NCBI GenBank assembly: GCA_023459355.1
Contig: JAEWUM010000013.1
Coordinates: 1-64,000, forward strand
Origin: Bacteroidota bacterium
GTDB taxonomy: Bacteria; Bacteroidota; Bacteroidia; Bacteroidales; Paludibacteraceae
Reading direction: 5' to 3'
Length of the DNA: 64,000 nt
The translations under genes and the position numbers were made by a program. The notes under the pieces are model-generated. The model was given only the letters and a program-made list of their open reading frames with translations, was not told where the DNA came from and made no database searches. Positions 52,484-62,333 of this stretch are shown here, in pieces (the stretch's first letter is position 1; every line of letters begins with the position of its first letter).

Positions 52484-53818
52484 ATGAAGATAGCGATAGT
52501 TGGAACAGGATACGTGGGATTGGTCTCAGGAGCATGTTTTGCTGAAATGGGCGTGAACGTGACCTGTGTGGATGTGGATGCTGAAAAAATCGAAAAATTA
52601 CAAAAAGGGATTATTCCCATATACGAACCCGGACTGGAGGATCTGGTACTGAGAAACTCGGAGGCCGGCCGTTTATATTTTACCACAAAGCTTACTGATG
52701 TGCTTGATGAAGTTGAGGTCGTTTTCAGTGCCGTAGGAACACCTCCTGACGAGGATGGTAGTGCTGACCTGAAATATGTGTTGGAAGTGGCACGTGCTGT
52801 TGGTCGTCACATGAAACAGTATGTTTTACTGGTTACAAAAAGTACAGTTCCCGTAGGGACAGCTGCCCTTGTTAAACAAACCATCCGGGAAGAGCTGGAG
52901 AAAAGAGGTGTTGATATCCCGTTTGATGTGGCATCCAATCCTGAATTTCTGAAGGAAGGAGATGCAATCAGTGACTTTATGAGTCCCGACAGGGTTGTGG
53001 TCGGAGTGGAAGGTGAAAAAGCACGCGAACTCATGACGCGCCTTTATCGTCCATTCCTGCTGAATAATTTCAGGGTTATTTTCATGGACATACCTTCTGC
53101 GGAAATGACAAAATATGCAGCCAATGCCATGCTGGCTACCCGCATCAGTTTCATGAACGACATCGCGAATCTTTGCGAGTTGCTTGGGGCGGATGTCGGA
53201 ATGGTAAGAAAAGGAATTGGAACAGATGTGCGTATCGGCAGTAAGTTTTTATATCCCGGGTGTGGTTATGGTGGTTCCTGTTTTCCCAAGGATGTGAAAG
53301 CGCTGATTCAGACCGGCAAATCGAAGGGCTATGATTTGCAGGTGTTACGCGCTGTGGATGAGGTAAATATCCGGCAAAAAGAAGTGCTGTATCAAAAGCT
53401 TTGCAAGTATTTTCCTGAAGGCCTGGACCATAAAACAGTTGCAATATGGGGATTGAGTTATAAACCCAATACCGACGATATGCGCGAAGCTCCGTCATTA
53501 GTGCTGATAGAAAAACTGCTCAGGGCAGGAACAAAAATACGGGTTTTTGATCCGGTTGCCATGCCGGAAGCTGAAAAAGCAATGAAGAGATTAATGCCAG
53601 ACTTAGCTCTTTCGAACGTATATTACGCCAAAGACCTGTATGATGCCACATTTGAGGCTGATGCTTTGCTGGTTGTGACAGAGTGGAAAGTGTTCAGATT
53701 GCCCGGGTGGGGTGTGGTACACAAAAGTATGCGTAATCCATTGGTGCTCGACGGCAGAAATATCTATGATAAGAGAGAAATGAAAGAGTTGGGATTTAGG
53801 TATGAAACCATAGGTTAA
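52484..53818 (+). CDS. ugd: UDP-glucose 6-dehydrogenase
   Basis: A 444-residue enzyme with the N-terminal NAD motif IAIVGTGYVGLVSGACFAEM, the catalytic thiol C266 in GCGYGGSCFPKDVKAL, and a C-terminal UDP-binding domain (AIWGLSYKPNTDDMREAPS). It oxidises UDP-glucose to UDP-glucuronate, implying that the exported polymer contains uronic acids. It lies 39 bp after the Wzc-like gene in the same operon and is followed by the oppositely oriented NUDIX gene. Confidence 0.95.
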   Translation: MKIAIVGTGYVGLVSGACFAEMGVNVTCVDVDAEKIEKLQKGIIPIYEPGLEDLVLRNSEAGRLYFTTKLTDVLDEVEVVFSAVGTPPDEDGSADLKYVLEVARAVGRHMKQYVLLVTKSTVPVGTAALVKQTIREELEKRGVDIPFDVASNPEFLKEGDAISDFMSPDRVVVGVEGEKARELMTRLYRPFLLNNFRVIFMDIPSAEMTKYAANAMLATRISFMNDIANLCELLGADVGMVRKGIGTDVRIGSKFLYPGCGYGGSCFPKDVKALIQTGKSKGYDLQVLRAVDEVNIRQKEVLYQKLCKYFPEGLDHKTVAIWGLSYKPNTDDMREAPSLVLIEKLLRAGTKIRVFDPVAMPEAEKAMKRLMPDLALSNVYYAKDLYDATFEADALLVVTEWKVFRLPGWGVVHKSMRNPLVLDGRNIYDKREMKELGFRYETIG

Positions 53819-53835
53819 TGACCTGTTTATTCCGG

Positions 53836-54354
53836 CTAAATTCCTTTTACAGGTAACAGTTTGTTGCCGACCAGATAATTGAATTCGTACTCGAAATTAG
53901 GTGTAAAAATCCCTTTCCCCATCTTAGTAAAGATTTCTGATGCAGTCCAGAATTTACCTTCAGAGATTTCGACAGGATCGGGAATGACTTCTTCGTCATA
54001 TATAGCATAATAAGTGTGTACCAGTTCAGACTCTACCTCAGAAGTAAATTTATACCGGACCATGAAAACCGGAGAAAACCGGTTGATTCCCAGTTCTTCG
54101 CAGGCCTCCCGGATTAGAGCATCCGCAATGGTTTCGCCGTAATCAACATGTCCCCCGACAGCGGTATCCCATTTCCCCGGTTGTACGTCTTTGTTGTCCG
54201 CCCTCTTCTGAAGGTAGAGTTCGCCAAGGGAGTTTATGACATGCAGGTGAACTACAGGATGTAATAAAAAACTCTTGCTATGGCAAATTTCACGACTGGC
54301 TTTGCCTGTTATTCTGCCATCTTCATCAACCAAAGGAAAAAATTCTGTACCCAT
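53836..54354 (-). CDS. NUDIX hydrolase (YfcD-like)
   Basis: The 172-residue protein carries the Nudix box GHVDYGETIADALIREACEE. The N-terminal half (FPLVDEDGRITGKASREICH) and the YLQKRADNKDVQPGKWD segment resemble the IPP-isomerase-like/YfcD subgroup. Its substrate is unknown. It is oriented against the exopolysaccharide genes and is probably a bystander. Its start region adjoins the IS4 insertion. Confidence 0.88.
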   Translation of the reverse strand: MGTEFFPLVDEDGRITGKASREICHSKSFLLHPVVHLHVINSLGELYLQKRADNKDVQPGKWDTAVGGHVDYGETIADALIREACEELGINRFSPVFMVRYKFTSEVESELVHTYYAIYDEEVIPDPVEISEGKFWTASEIFTKMGKGIFTPNFEYEFNYLVGNKLLPVKGI

Positions 54355-54408
54355 TTTTTTGTTGCAAATTTATAAAATTAATTTTATAAATTTTTCCCTC
54401 AGGAGCAT

Positions 54409-55714
54409 CATTAGTGTCCGGTTATAATTCAAACAGTTTCAACTGTTTATCTACAACAGGACTTGTTATTTTGTAATTATTATTTATAAACAGTTCATTT
54501 ATAGGCATTTTTTCGAAAAGAGTAAGACTGAAAATCTGTAATAAATTGTAAAGTGAATTATCCAGATTTAGTTTTTTCTTTACGATTGCCACAAGCAAAT
54601 ATGTACAAACTGAAATCCATATTTGGCAACATACTGCATTATAGCTTGTGCCATAAAATTTTTTAATTCGAAGATGTTGTTTTATCCATTTGAAAAACAA
54701 TTCAATCTTCCAGCGTTCTTTGTATAACTGAGTTACAATTAAAGCGGATAACTCAAAGTTATTCGTTAGAAAAACGTAAGTGTTTCCGGTTTCCTGATCA
54801 AAGAATTTAATTCTACGAATAAGTTCGGGATATTCTTTCTTTGATTTATACACTGTAAACCTTACAGATTGATCACATCTTAGTCCGGTAGATTTATCTA
54901 CGGGATGGCTGTAGACTCTTTTCGTAGCTGTGTTTCCTTTTGCTCTGGTGATAAAGAAAGCACCTTTGCGATGAATTGAATAGAGCCTATCCAGGTCAAG
55001 GTATCCCCTGTCCATTACATAGATAGCTCCGGGTTCGATTGTGATATGGTCCAGTATATTGACATCATGGATGCTACCGTCTGTTATCTCTATAAAAGAC
55101 GGGATTGACCCACGTAAATCCAAAAGAACATGAGCCTTTACGGCTGCTTTCTTCTTGCGGAACTTTGCCCAAGGAAACAATGACAGACAGAGGTCTATTG
55201 TTGTGCTATCAAGAGCATAAGCCATATTGTCAATATCAAGTAAAAAATCGTTGTCTGTTTTATACAGCTTTCGCGCTTCTTTTATCAAGACTTGTGCGAA
55301 ATCTGCATAAATACGCCAGTCTCGCGTCTCATTAGCCTCTGCTAATGTGGATTTGGAAACTGCCTGTCCTATACCACTGTGGTATAGCTTGCCGGAAAAC
55401 GCTTTCATACAGGCTTCGATATCTCTCAAACTTTCTCTGTAGGTGAGTTGAGCAAAACTCATTACATAGAAATGATCACGACAAGTAAAGGTTCTTACTT
55501 TGTAATTGCCTTTATATTTATTTACACATTTATTAAACTCATAGTCCGAAAAAAATGACATCAATTGTGCAAACACGGTCTTTCCTGTATTCATAACTTT
55601 TACGATTTTACTGTAAAAGTCGAAATTCAAATCGAAAAATGAAAGAACACCTGCAAATCCCTTTATCAATAAGGATTATAGAACTTTTGATGTTACTTTA
55701 ACCGGACACTAGTG
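54409..55714 (-). mobile_element. Complete IS4-family insertion sequence (1306 bp)
   Basis: The left end CATTAGTGTCCGGTTA (54409-54424) and the right end TAACCGGACACTAGTG (55699-55714) are 16-bp terminal inverted repeats with one mismatch. They are flanked by a 9-bp direct repeat. The element holds a single transposase gene on the minus strand and no passenger. It sits between the NUDIX gene and the SLBB gene. Confidence 0.9.
54422..55594 (-). CDS. IS4-family DDE transposase
   Basis: From the ATG at 55594 (MNTGKTVFAQLMSFFSDYEF) the product is 390 residues; a longer reading would need a TTG start. DUF4372-like N-terminal sequence (RDHFYVMSFAQLTYRESLRD) precedes the DDE domain. The three acidic residues lie in LDSTTIDLCLSLF, VMDRGYLDLDRL and the signature YKERWKIELFFKWIK, a perfect Y-x2-R-x3-E-x6-K. 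No frameshift or internal stop is seen, so it is probably active. Its stop lies within the left inverted repeat. Confidence 0.92.
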   Translation of the reverse strand: MNTGKTVFAQLMSFFSDYEFNKCVNKYKGNYKVRTFTCRDHFYVMSFAQLTYRESLRDIEACMKAFSGKLYHSGIGQAVSKSTLAEANETRDWRIYADFAQVLIKEARKLYKTDNDFLLDIDNMAYALDSTTIDLCLSLFPWAKFRKKKAAVKAHVLLDLRGSIPSFIEITDGSIHDVNILDHITIEPGAIYVMDRGYLDLDRLYSIHRKGAFFITRAKGNTATKRVYSHPVDKSTGLRCDQSVRFTVYKSKKEYPELIRRIKFFDQETGNTYVFLTNNFELSALIVTQLYKERWKIELFFKWIKQHLRIKKFYGTSYNAVCCQIWISVCTYLLVAIVKKKLNLDNSLYNLLQIFSLTLFEKMPINELFINNNYKITSPVVDKQLKLFEL

Positions 55715-55769
55715 CAGGAGCATATACTATTACCTGTTTTTTTTCGTTGTTATAGTTGTACTTTTTTAG

Positions 55770-55777
55770 TACTTTTG
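55770..55777 (+). promoter_or_regulatory. -7 element of the second exopolysaccharide unit
   Basis: TACTTTTG is a full TAnnTTTG match, 60 nt upstream of the ATG at 55838 and 55 bp from the right end of the IS. The insertion left the core promoter intact but replaced everything upstream of it. Confidence 0.6.
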
Positions 55778-55837
55778 TCGCATGAATTCTGCCCTGAATT
55801 AGGTTGTTAAGAAAGGTCAGTGAAAAAAATATCATTT

Positions 55838-58351
55838 ATGAAGAAAAGCATACTATTACTGTTTCTCTTAGTTACATACACAGGTCTGTTCTCTCAAAGC
55901 TCAGACAAATTTAGTCAACAACAAAGATACCTGCTGGAGCAGCGACTTGAATCTCAGAGTAAATCTTCTGTCCCGGGCAGGATGCTTTCGCAGCCCGGTC
56001 TGAGAGGAACCTCAGGGATAGGTGAAGGTGTGTCGAGCCAGCAGATATCCGAATTCAGAAAATATATCAACAGTATGAATGCGGCTCAGGGTGAAAATCA
56101 GGACCCCTATTATATTGATGAGCGGTTCTTTGTAGAAGACTCTTTGTACCGTCAATTTATAAAAGAAGAAGACGAAAAGAAACTCAAAGTTTTCGGTTCG
56201 GAGATTTTCAACCGATCTAAGGTTACATTTGAGCCTAACTTATATTTACCCACACCGGCTAATTATGTGATTGGTACAAATGATGAGTTGTTGGTAGATA
56301 TTGCAGGCTTGTACGATGTAAGTTACAAAATAAAGGTTACTCCCGAGGGTAGAATACGAATCCCAAATGCAGGCTTGATTAAAGTGGGTGGATTATCGAT
56401 TGATAACGCCACGAGAAGCATTAAAAATGAACTTTCAAAATATTATTCAGGCATCAATACAGGAGAGACACGGGTTAGTGTCAGTTTGGGGAATATTCGC
56501 AGTATCAAAGTGAATATTGCCGGAGAAGCAGCTTACCCCGGTACATATACCCTACCATCGCTTGCAACAGTCATAAATGCGTTGTATGCATGTGGCGGAC
56601 CCGGAAAAATTGGTTCAATGCGTAATATCAGGGTGATAAGAAATGAGAAAACGATTGCAGTTATTGATTTTTATCAGTTTCTAACGACAGGCAAACTGGG
56701 CAATAACATTATTTTGCAGGACAATGACGTGATAATTATTGAACCGAACAAGCATAAGGTTATTGTTGACGGAGCAATTAACAGAAGAGGAATTTATGAG
56801 GCAAAAGAGGGTGAATCATTGTATGATCTGCTGAATTATGCCGGTGGTTTTCGCGTGGATGCCAACCGCTCCATGATATCGGTGTACCGTTATTCCGGTG
56901 CACAAAGAACAGTAGTAGATATACCTGAAGCATATGCAGCTACGAGTTTGGTGAAAAGTGGAGATTCTGTATATATTGCGAAGATTGAGAATATATTCGA
57001 TAATCGTGTTGAGTTATCCGGTGCTGTTTACCGTCCCGGCGGATATGCCCTCACGCCGGACTTGACTGTCAGAAAGTTGATAGAAAAGGCAGGAGGAGTT
57101 ACGGATGAGGCGTTTGTCAATATGGCTACGATCAAAAGACCACGCAAGAATGATTTGCCCGAGATGATTAGTTTTAATTTGGGTAAGGTCCTAAGTGGTG
57201 ATAATAAGGATATTGCATTGATGAAAGGAGATTCTGTCAAAGTTGACTCAATCCTTAGTTTTATGGAGGAGCAAGCTGTAAGTATTGAAGGAGAAGTGAT
57301 TGTGCCCGGAGAGTATCCGCTTACCATGAAAATGACGGTCAGGGATTTGATTTTCAGGGCCAAAGGTTTCACCGAAAAGGCATCGACAGAAAATGTACAG
57401 TTAATCAGGATTATCAAGGAGCCTTCGAAAATGGAAGGTGGAAACAAGAAGTCATATAATGTTAGTTTTAAGCTTGATAAAGATTTGAATATTGAAGAGG
57501 GGTCGGGAGAAATGGTGCTCGAGAACGGCGACATGGTAATTGTACGTCCCATTGAAGGTATAGAACCTATTCGAATAGCATCTATTGAAGGTGAAGTGAA
57601 GAACCCGGGTTTTTATAATATTGAACATAAAAATATTAAAGTTTCCGATTTGGTCAAAATGTCGGGAGGATTCACCAAATTTGCTTTTGTTGGTGGCGCT
57701 TATCTGATTCGCAACGAAAGCAAAGGTGCAAGCGAGAATTCAATGAACAGTATCCTGAGTCGTAACCTGAAACGTATTCTACAAAACTCTTCCGACAATA
57801 ATATCGATGCGGCCATGCTGAATAAAATGCAGGTTAGCAGCCTGGAAGATATAAATGCACTTGATACAATATCCGGTTTGGCCAATTTGAAAGAAATAGA
57901 AGACCTCTTACACTCTGAAGGAGTTGTATCGCTGAATCTGAGTGAGATTATGAGACAGCCAGGTACTTATAAAGATATTTTTGTTGAGGACGGAGATGTG
58001 TTGTTTGTTCCTAAGAAATCGCAGACAGTAAAAGTGATTGGCGAAGTTATGTATCCATCTTTTGTGGTTCACACCAGTTCCAATAGTTTTAAGGACTACA
58101 TTACAGCTTCAGGCGGATTTTCAAACAAAGCACTTAAGAAGAATGCTTTTGTTTTGCATCCAAACGGAAAAGTGATTGGAACAAGGTCGTTCCTTGGTTT
58201 CAGAATATATCCAAGAGTTGTATCAGGTTCCATTGTTGTTGTACCCAAAAAACCGGTTGAGTTAACAAACAAGATGAATCCTGCCGAAGTGATTACCATG
58301 ACCACTTCGCTGGCATCGATGACGGCATTGATTTATTCAATGACAAGATAA
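55838..58351 (+). CDS. Large SLBB-domain polysaccharide export protein
   Basis: The ATG at 55838 (MKKSILLLFLLVTYTGLFSQ, a signal peptide) is favoured over a GTG six codons upstream. The 837-residue protein has an N-terminal low-complexity Ser/Gln region, a Poly_export domain (YVIGTNDELLVDIAGLYDVS, VTPEGRIRIPNAGLIKVGGL) and about six SLBB-type repeats (for example IAGEAAYPGTYTLPSLATVI and VSIEGEVIVPGEYPLT). A short hydrophobic C-terminal segment follows. It is more than three times the size of the two Wza-like proteins upstream. It probably forms the periplasmic and outer-membrane conduit of a second export system, with the Wzz protein next to it. Confidence 0.88.
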   Translation: MKKSILLLFLLVTYTGLFSQSSDKFSQQQRYLLEQRLESQSKSSVPGRMLSQPGLRGTSGIGEGVSSQQISEFRKYINSMNAAQGENQDPYYIDERFFVEDSLYRQFIKEEDEKKLKVFGSEIFNRSKVTFEPNLYLPTPANYVIGTNDELLVDIAGLYDVSYKIKVTPEGRIRIPNAGLIKVGGLSIDNATRSIKNELSKYYSGINTGETRVSVSLGNIRSIKVNIAGEAAYPGTYTLPSLATVINALYACGGPGKIGSMRNIRVIRNEKTIAVIDFYQFLTTGKLGNNIILQDNDVIIIEPNKHKVIVDGAINRRGIYEAKEGESLYDLLNYAGGFRVDANRSMISVYRYSGAQRTVVDIPEAYAATSLVKSGDSVYIAKIENIFDNRVELSGAVYRPGGYALTPDLTVRKLIEKAGGVTDEAFVNMATIKRPRKNDLPEMISFNLGKVLSGDNKDIALMKGDSVKVDSILSFMEEQAVSIEGEVIVPGEYPLTMKMTVRDLIFRAKGFTEKASTENVQLIRIIKEPSKMEGGNKKSYNVSFKLDKDLNIEEGSGEMVLENGDMVIVRPIEGIEPIRIASIEGEVKNPGFYNIEHKNIKVSDLVKMSGGFTKFAFVGGAYLIRNESKGASENSMNSILSRNLKRILQNSSDNNIDAAMLNKMQVSSLEDINALDTISGLANLKEIEDLLHSEGVVSLNLSEIMRQPGTYKDIFVEDGDVLFVPKKSQTVKVIGEVMYPSFVVHTSSNSFKDYITASGGFSNKALKKNAFVLHPNGKVIGTRSFLGFRIYPRVVSGSIVVVPKKPVELTNKMNPAEVITMTTSLASMTALIYSMTR

Positions 58352-58396
58352 ATTTGATTTGTTTTAAATATATTTTTCATTTAGAAGAGTTGCAGT

Positions 58397-59488
58397 ATGA
58401 GCAATATAACAGGTGGATCTCAGGAGAAAGAAATCTCATTACAAACACTTATTTTACAACTGAAAGCTGTTTGGCAGTTTTTGAAGACGAAATGGTTGTT
58501 GATTGTAATATTTGGATTTGGAGGAGCAAGTATAGGTTTAACTTACACTTTCATACAAGAACCAATCTATAAAGCAAACCTTTCATTTGTCTTAATTGAA
58601 AAAGGCACCAGTGGAGGTTTAGCTAGTTTAGCATCTAACTTTGGATTAAGTTCAATGTTGGGTTTAAGTAATAACAGTGCTTTTAGCGGGGATAACTTAC
58701 TTGAGATAATAAAATCACGCTATGCAATTGAGAAAACGCTGCTTACCGTAGTCAATTTTGAAGGCGAAAAGAAAACACTTATTGATGCATATATTCAATT
58801 TAATGAAATGCATAAAAAATGGCAGAAGTCCAAAAATGAGGAGTTAAGATATTTATCCTATCCTGCATCCCAGAACAGAGAGTCTTTTTCAAGAACACAG
58901 GATAGTGTTCTTTATGCAGTATATACTACTTTTATAAAAACAGAAGCATTAACTGTTGTACGAAAAGACAAGAAAATTGGCATAGTAAATATTGATTTTT
59001 CAAGTAAAAATGAGCAGTTTTCAAAATTATTGGTTGATAATTTAATGAGTCAAACTACTAAATTCTATTCTGAAACCCGAACAGCACAAAGCAGGGTTAA
59101 TATAGAAATGATGGAACATACAGCTGATTCAATCAAAAAACTGTATGAGGATGCATTATTTAACAGTGCTACTATTTCCCAGGTTAACATCAACAGAGCT
59201 ATGCAAACTGCTGTGGTGCCCAGAATAAAACAAGAAAATAATGCTCAACTTTACGGAACTGTTTACGCTGAAGTACTTAAAAACCTTGAATCTTTAAAGC
59301 TTGATCTGGCTCGTGAAACACCTATTGTACAAATCATTGATACCCCTCGTTATCCTTTGAAAAATAATAAATTAAGTAAATTACAGGGACTTGTACTTGG
59401 TGGATTTATTGGGGGAGTAATAGTAGTATTGTATCTTCTGCTTTTTTTCTACTTTAAAAGTTCAACAGAATCATTGTCTGGTAAATAA
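58397..59488 (+). CDS. Wzz-domain chain-length determinant
   Basis: A 363-residue inner-membrane protein with two spans (about 33-52 and 333-353) flanking a periplasmic domain. The N-terminal Wzz part (GLTYTFIQEPIYKANLSFVL) and the C-terminal PRYPLKNNKLSKLQGL before the second span are typical. There is no kinase domain, unlike the Wzc-like protein at 50.0-52.4 kb. It would set chain length with the polymerase gene downstream. The gap to the SLBB gene is 45 bp. Confidence 0.85.
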   Translation: MSNITGGSQEKEISLQTLILQLKAVWQFLKTKWLLIVIFGFGGASIGLTYTFIQEPIYKANLSFVLIEKGTSGGLASLASNFGLSSMLGLSNNSAFSGDNLLEIIKSRYAIEKTLLTVVNFEGEKKTLIDAYIQFNEMHKKWQKSKNEELRYLSYPASQNRESFSRTQDSVLYAVYTTFIKTEALTVVRKDKKIGIVNIDFSSKNEQFSKLLVDNLMSQTTKFYSETRTAQSRVNIEMMEHTADSIKKLYEDALFNSATISQVNINRAMQTAVVPRIKQENNAQLYGTVYAEVLKNLESLKLDLARETPIVQIIDTPRYPLKNNKLSKLQGLVLGGFIGGVIVVLYLLLFFYFKSSTESLSGK

Positions 59489-59500
59489 AAAACCATTGTA

Positions 59501-60943
59501 TTGAGAAGCAAATCTTTAACAAAAGGTGTCGTTTGGAGTATTGTTGATAAATTTGTTATCGTAATATTTCAGTTACTTTTTGAAATCGTTCTAGCCAGGT
59601 TGCTACTTCCATCTGACTATGGTGTTGTTGCGATGGTAACGGTATTTATTGCCATTGCCCAGGTTTTTGTTGATGGAGGGTTTATGAATGCCCTGATTCA
59701 AAAACAAAACCGAACTGAAGAGGATTACTCAACCGTTTTTTACTTTAATATAATAATTGCTGTAATCATTTACTTGATGCTTTTTTTTATGGCACCCTCT
59801 ATTGCCATTTTTTATCAGGTTTCTGTACTCAATGATGTCATTAAAATTATAGGAATAAATTTAATTCTGAATGCAATTACAATTGTATACAGAACAAGAC
59901 TGTCAGTAGCTCTTAATTTCAAAAAACAAGCTGTCATTTCGGTTTTATCAGTAATTATCTCAGGTGTTACAGGTATTGTAATGGCTTATAAAGGTTTTGG
60001 AGTGTGGGCATTAGTCTGGCAATCAGTTTTATTTTATGGAATTAATGCTGTTTTATTGATGATTTCATCTCATTGGTTTCCCAAATTTTGTTTTTCCATG
60101 GAATCATTTAAAGCTCTTTTTGGTTTTGGATCGAAGTTGCTGACAGCAGGTATACTTCAAAACATTTATACCAATCTGTATTCATTATTAATCGGAAAAG
60201 TCTTTTCATCCGCTAATTTAGGTTTATATGTAAAAGCAAATCAATTTACCATGTATCCCTCAAGTGTAGCAACCAATATGTTGCAGCGGGTATTATATCC
60301 TTATTTATCCTCTTATCAGGATGATAATCCTAAACTTGTTCTTTTGAACAAACAGTATTATATGTCGGTTGCCATGTTATATTTTCCTTTGTTTATTGGA
60401 TTGGCAGTATTGGCTAAACCATTCGTTTTATTGTTATTGTCAGACAAATGGATTGAACTAGTCCCTTTGGTAAGAATTCTTGCCATAGCTTTTTTGATAT
60501 TTCCTTTTATCAACATAAATATGTATATTTTCCAAATTAAAGGGCTGTCATCTCGTTTCCTGTGGATTGAAATTTTAACAAAAATAACTGGTTTTGCAAT
60601 TTTATTCTGGACACTCAGGTATAATGTAACTATAATGTGTTTTGGGATATTGTTCAATCACCTTATTCAGTGGCTCATAAGTTCATATTATTCAGATAAG
60701 GTACTGGGGATTCGGATTTTTACACAGATTAGGGATTTGATCCCGATAATGATGGTTTCAATTGTAATTGCAGCTATAGTCTATCTGTTGATTGGAACAG
60801 TTGAACAACAATTCTTAAAACTATTATTTGGGATATTCATGGTTATAGGTCTGTATTTCTTATATTATTTTATTTACATGAAAGAAATGATACATTTGTT
60901 GTGGAATAATATCAGAAAAAGTAATCATTCAACTCTACGATAA
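59501..60943 (+). CDS. wzx: Polysaccharide flippase (MOP superfamily, Wzx-like)
   Basis: This 480-residue protein has about 14 hydrophobic segments and no large soluble domain. The N-terminus KGVVWSIVDKFVIVIFQLLF and LLPSDYGVVAMVTVFIAIAQ match the Polysacc_synt/lipopolysaccharide biosynthesis group. It flips lipid-linked repeat units across the inner membrane. It appears to start with TTG at 59501, because the next in-frame ATG would remove the first span. The gap to the Wzz gene is 12 bp. Confidence 0.88.
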   Translation: MRSKSLTKGVVWSIVDKFVIVIFQLLFEIVLARLLLPSDYGVVAMVTVFIAIAQVFVDGGFMNALIQKQNRTEEDYSTVFYFNIIIAVIIYLMLFFMAPSIAIFYQVSVLNDVIKIIGINLILNAITIVYRTRLSVALNFKKQAVISVLSVIISGVTGIVMAYKGFGVWALVWQSVLFYGINAVLLMISSHWFPKFCFSMESFKALFGFGSKLLTAGILQNIYTNLYSLLIGKVFSSANLGLYVKANQFTMYPSSVATNMLQRVLYPYLSSYQDDNPKLVLLNKQYYMSVAMLYFPLFIGLAVLAKPFVLLLLSDKWIELVPLVRILAIAFLIFPFININMYIFQIKGLSSRFLWIEILTKITGFAILFWTLRYNVTIMCFGILFNHLIQWLISSYYSDKVLGIRIFTQIRDLIPIMMVSIVIAAIVYLLIGTVEQQFLKLLFGIFMVIGLYFLYYFIYMKEMIHLLWNNIRKSNHSTLR

Positions 60944-60968
60944 ATTAATTAATTATACGGAGAAGCTG

Positions 60969-62333
60969 ATGTTGAAAAAAGTAAATATATTTTTCTTAAT
61001 ATTTTCATTGGTGTTGAACTTTTTTACACCTGATGATTATAACTATACCTTTTGTTTGCTCATCAATATAGCATTTTTATTGCAAAATTCCATCTATTTT
61101 GTTTTATCGAGAAGAAGCCTTGTATCCTTCGAATTTTTTTTCATGTTTGCCTTTTATTTTGTGAACTTTATTTATCCGGTTGCTTATTTTCCTAATAACC
61201 CGACATACGGAGTATTTAAGTATGATTTTAACTATCAGATTATCAGTAAAGCTACTGCTGTCGCTTATGTTGCATACACTATTTATATGTTTGGCCTGAC
61301 ATATAAAAAAACGACACAGGATATAACCTCGCAAATTGATGTAAGTTCATTCTCGAAATCCTTCTTCCCCAATTTATTGATTGTGTTTCTGGGTTTAGCC
61401 GTTTCATATATAGCCAGCGTGGGTTATGCTTTTTTTAGTGGATACGATTGGTATGTTGAAGAAGAAAACTACAGTCCGGTTGTTTCATTTATAAATATGT
61501 CAGCATCCCTTTTTGCTATGTTTTTGTTTTTTAAGGAGAAAAAAACTGAAAGAAGAATGTATGCGATTCTATTGCTGACTTTTATAAGCGTTTATCTCAT
61601 TTCCGGAAGTCGCAATATGCCTCTTGGACTTCTTTCTATCTTTGTAGTCACGTTTCACGAGAGAGTCAGAAAAATTCCTTCATTTGTTTTTCTTTTGTCT
61701 ATTGTTGGAGGGATGATCGTATTTTATGTTATTTCGCTTGTACGAGTTGATAGCATTATGGAAGTTTCAGATCTGAGCGGAAGTATTGCTACCAGTACAG
61801 AAAGTTCAGTATTTAACTTTGCTTCAGATCTTGTTTACAACAACCGAAATCTTTATGTGTTAATGGATTTCGCGGATAATTTCGGTTATACCTATGGTTT
61901 GACGATGTTGTCGTCGTTTTTGGGACTAATTCCATATGCAGGAACATTGGTTTCTAACATGCTGGGGGTTCCCCTCGACTTTATGTATGTTGCCGGTTTT
62001 AACACATTCCTTGAATTTGGATTAGGTTCTACTTTCGGTCTGGGTGGAAACATGGTTGCAGATGTCTATTTGTCTTTTGGTTTTCCGGGGGTGTTAGTGC
62101 TGTTTTTTTCTTTGGGTGTATTTATGTCAAATGTTATTGGTAAATACAGAACCAGCATTGGTTACTACATAATTTATTTTACGATGCTTGGAAATGCTGT
62201 TTTTGTAAACAGAGAGTCTTTTTTCCTACCATTAAGACCAATATTATATTCTATATTGATGTTTTGGATATTGAATAAGTTATTTAAAAATTTCACCTTA
62301 AAAAGTAAAATATCAGCAAAACAGGATGAATAA
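60969..62333 (+). CDS. wzy: Oligosaccharide repeat-unit polymerase (Wzy-like)
   Basis: A 454-residue integral membrane protein with about 11-12 hydrophobic segments and a larger loop between later spans (LLSSFLGLIPYAGTLVSNML, GFNTFLEFGLGSTFGLGGNM). Sequence and context between a flippase and glycosyltransferases indicate a Wzy-type polymerase that joins repeat units in the periplasm. Wzy proteins diverge widely, so the call rests on topology, length and neighbours. The next gene overlaps it by 8 bp. Confidence 0.78.
   Translation: MLKKVNIFFLIFSLVLNFFTPDDYNYTFCLLINIAFLLQNSIYFVLSRRSLVSFEFFFMFAFYFVNFIYPVAYFPNNPTYGVFKYDFNYQIISKATAVAYVAYTIYMFGLTYKKTTQDITSQIDVSSFSKSFFPNLLIVFLGLAVSYIASVGYAFFSGYDWYVEEENYSPVVSFINMSASLFAMFLFFKEKKTERRMYAILLLTFISVYLISGSRNMPLGLLSIFVVTFHERVRKIPSFVFLLSIVGGMIVFYVISLVRVDSIMEVSDLSGSIATSTESSVFNFASDLVYNNRNLYVLMDFADNFGYTYGLTMLSSFLGLIPYAGTLVSNMLGVPLDFMYVAGFNTFLEFGLGSTFGLGGNMVADVYLSFGFPGVLVLFFSLGVFMSNVIGKYRTSIGYYIIYFTMLGNAVFVNRESFFLPLRPILYSILMFWILNKLFKNFTLKSKISAKQDE

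Larger units (their letters stand above)
54400..55723. repeat. 9-bp target-site duplication flanking the IS4-family element
   Basis: CAGGAGCAT occurs at 54400-54408 and again at 55715-55723, exactly at the two ends of the inverted repeats. A 9-bp duplication is within the usual range for IS4-family elements. Its perfect preservation points to a fairly recent insertion. Confidence 0.85.
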
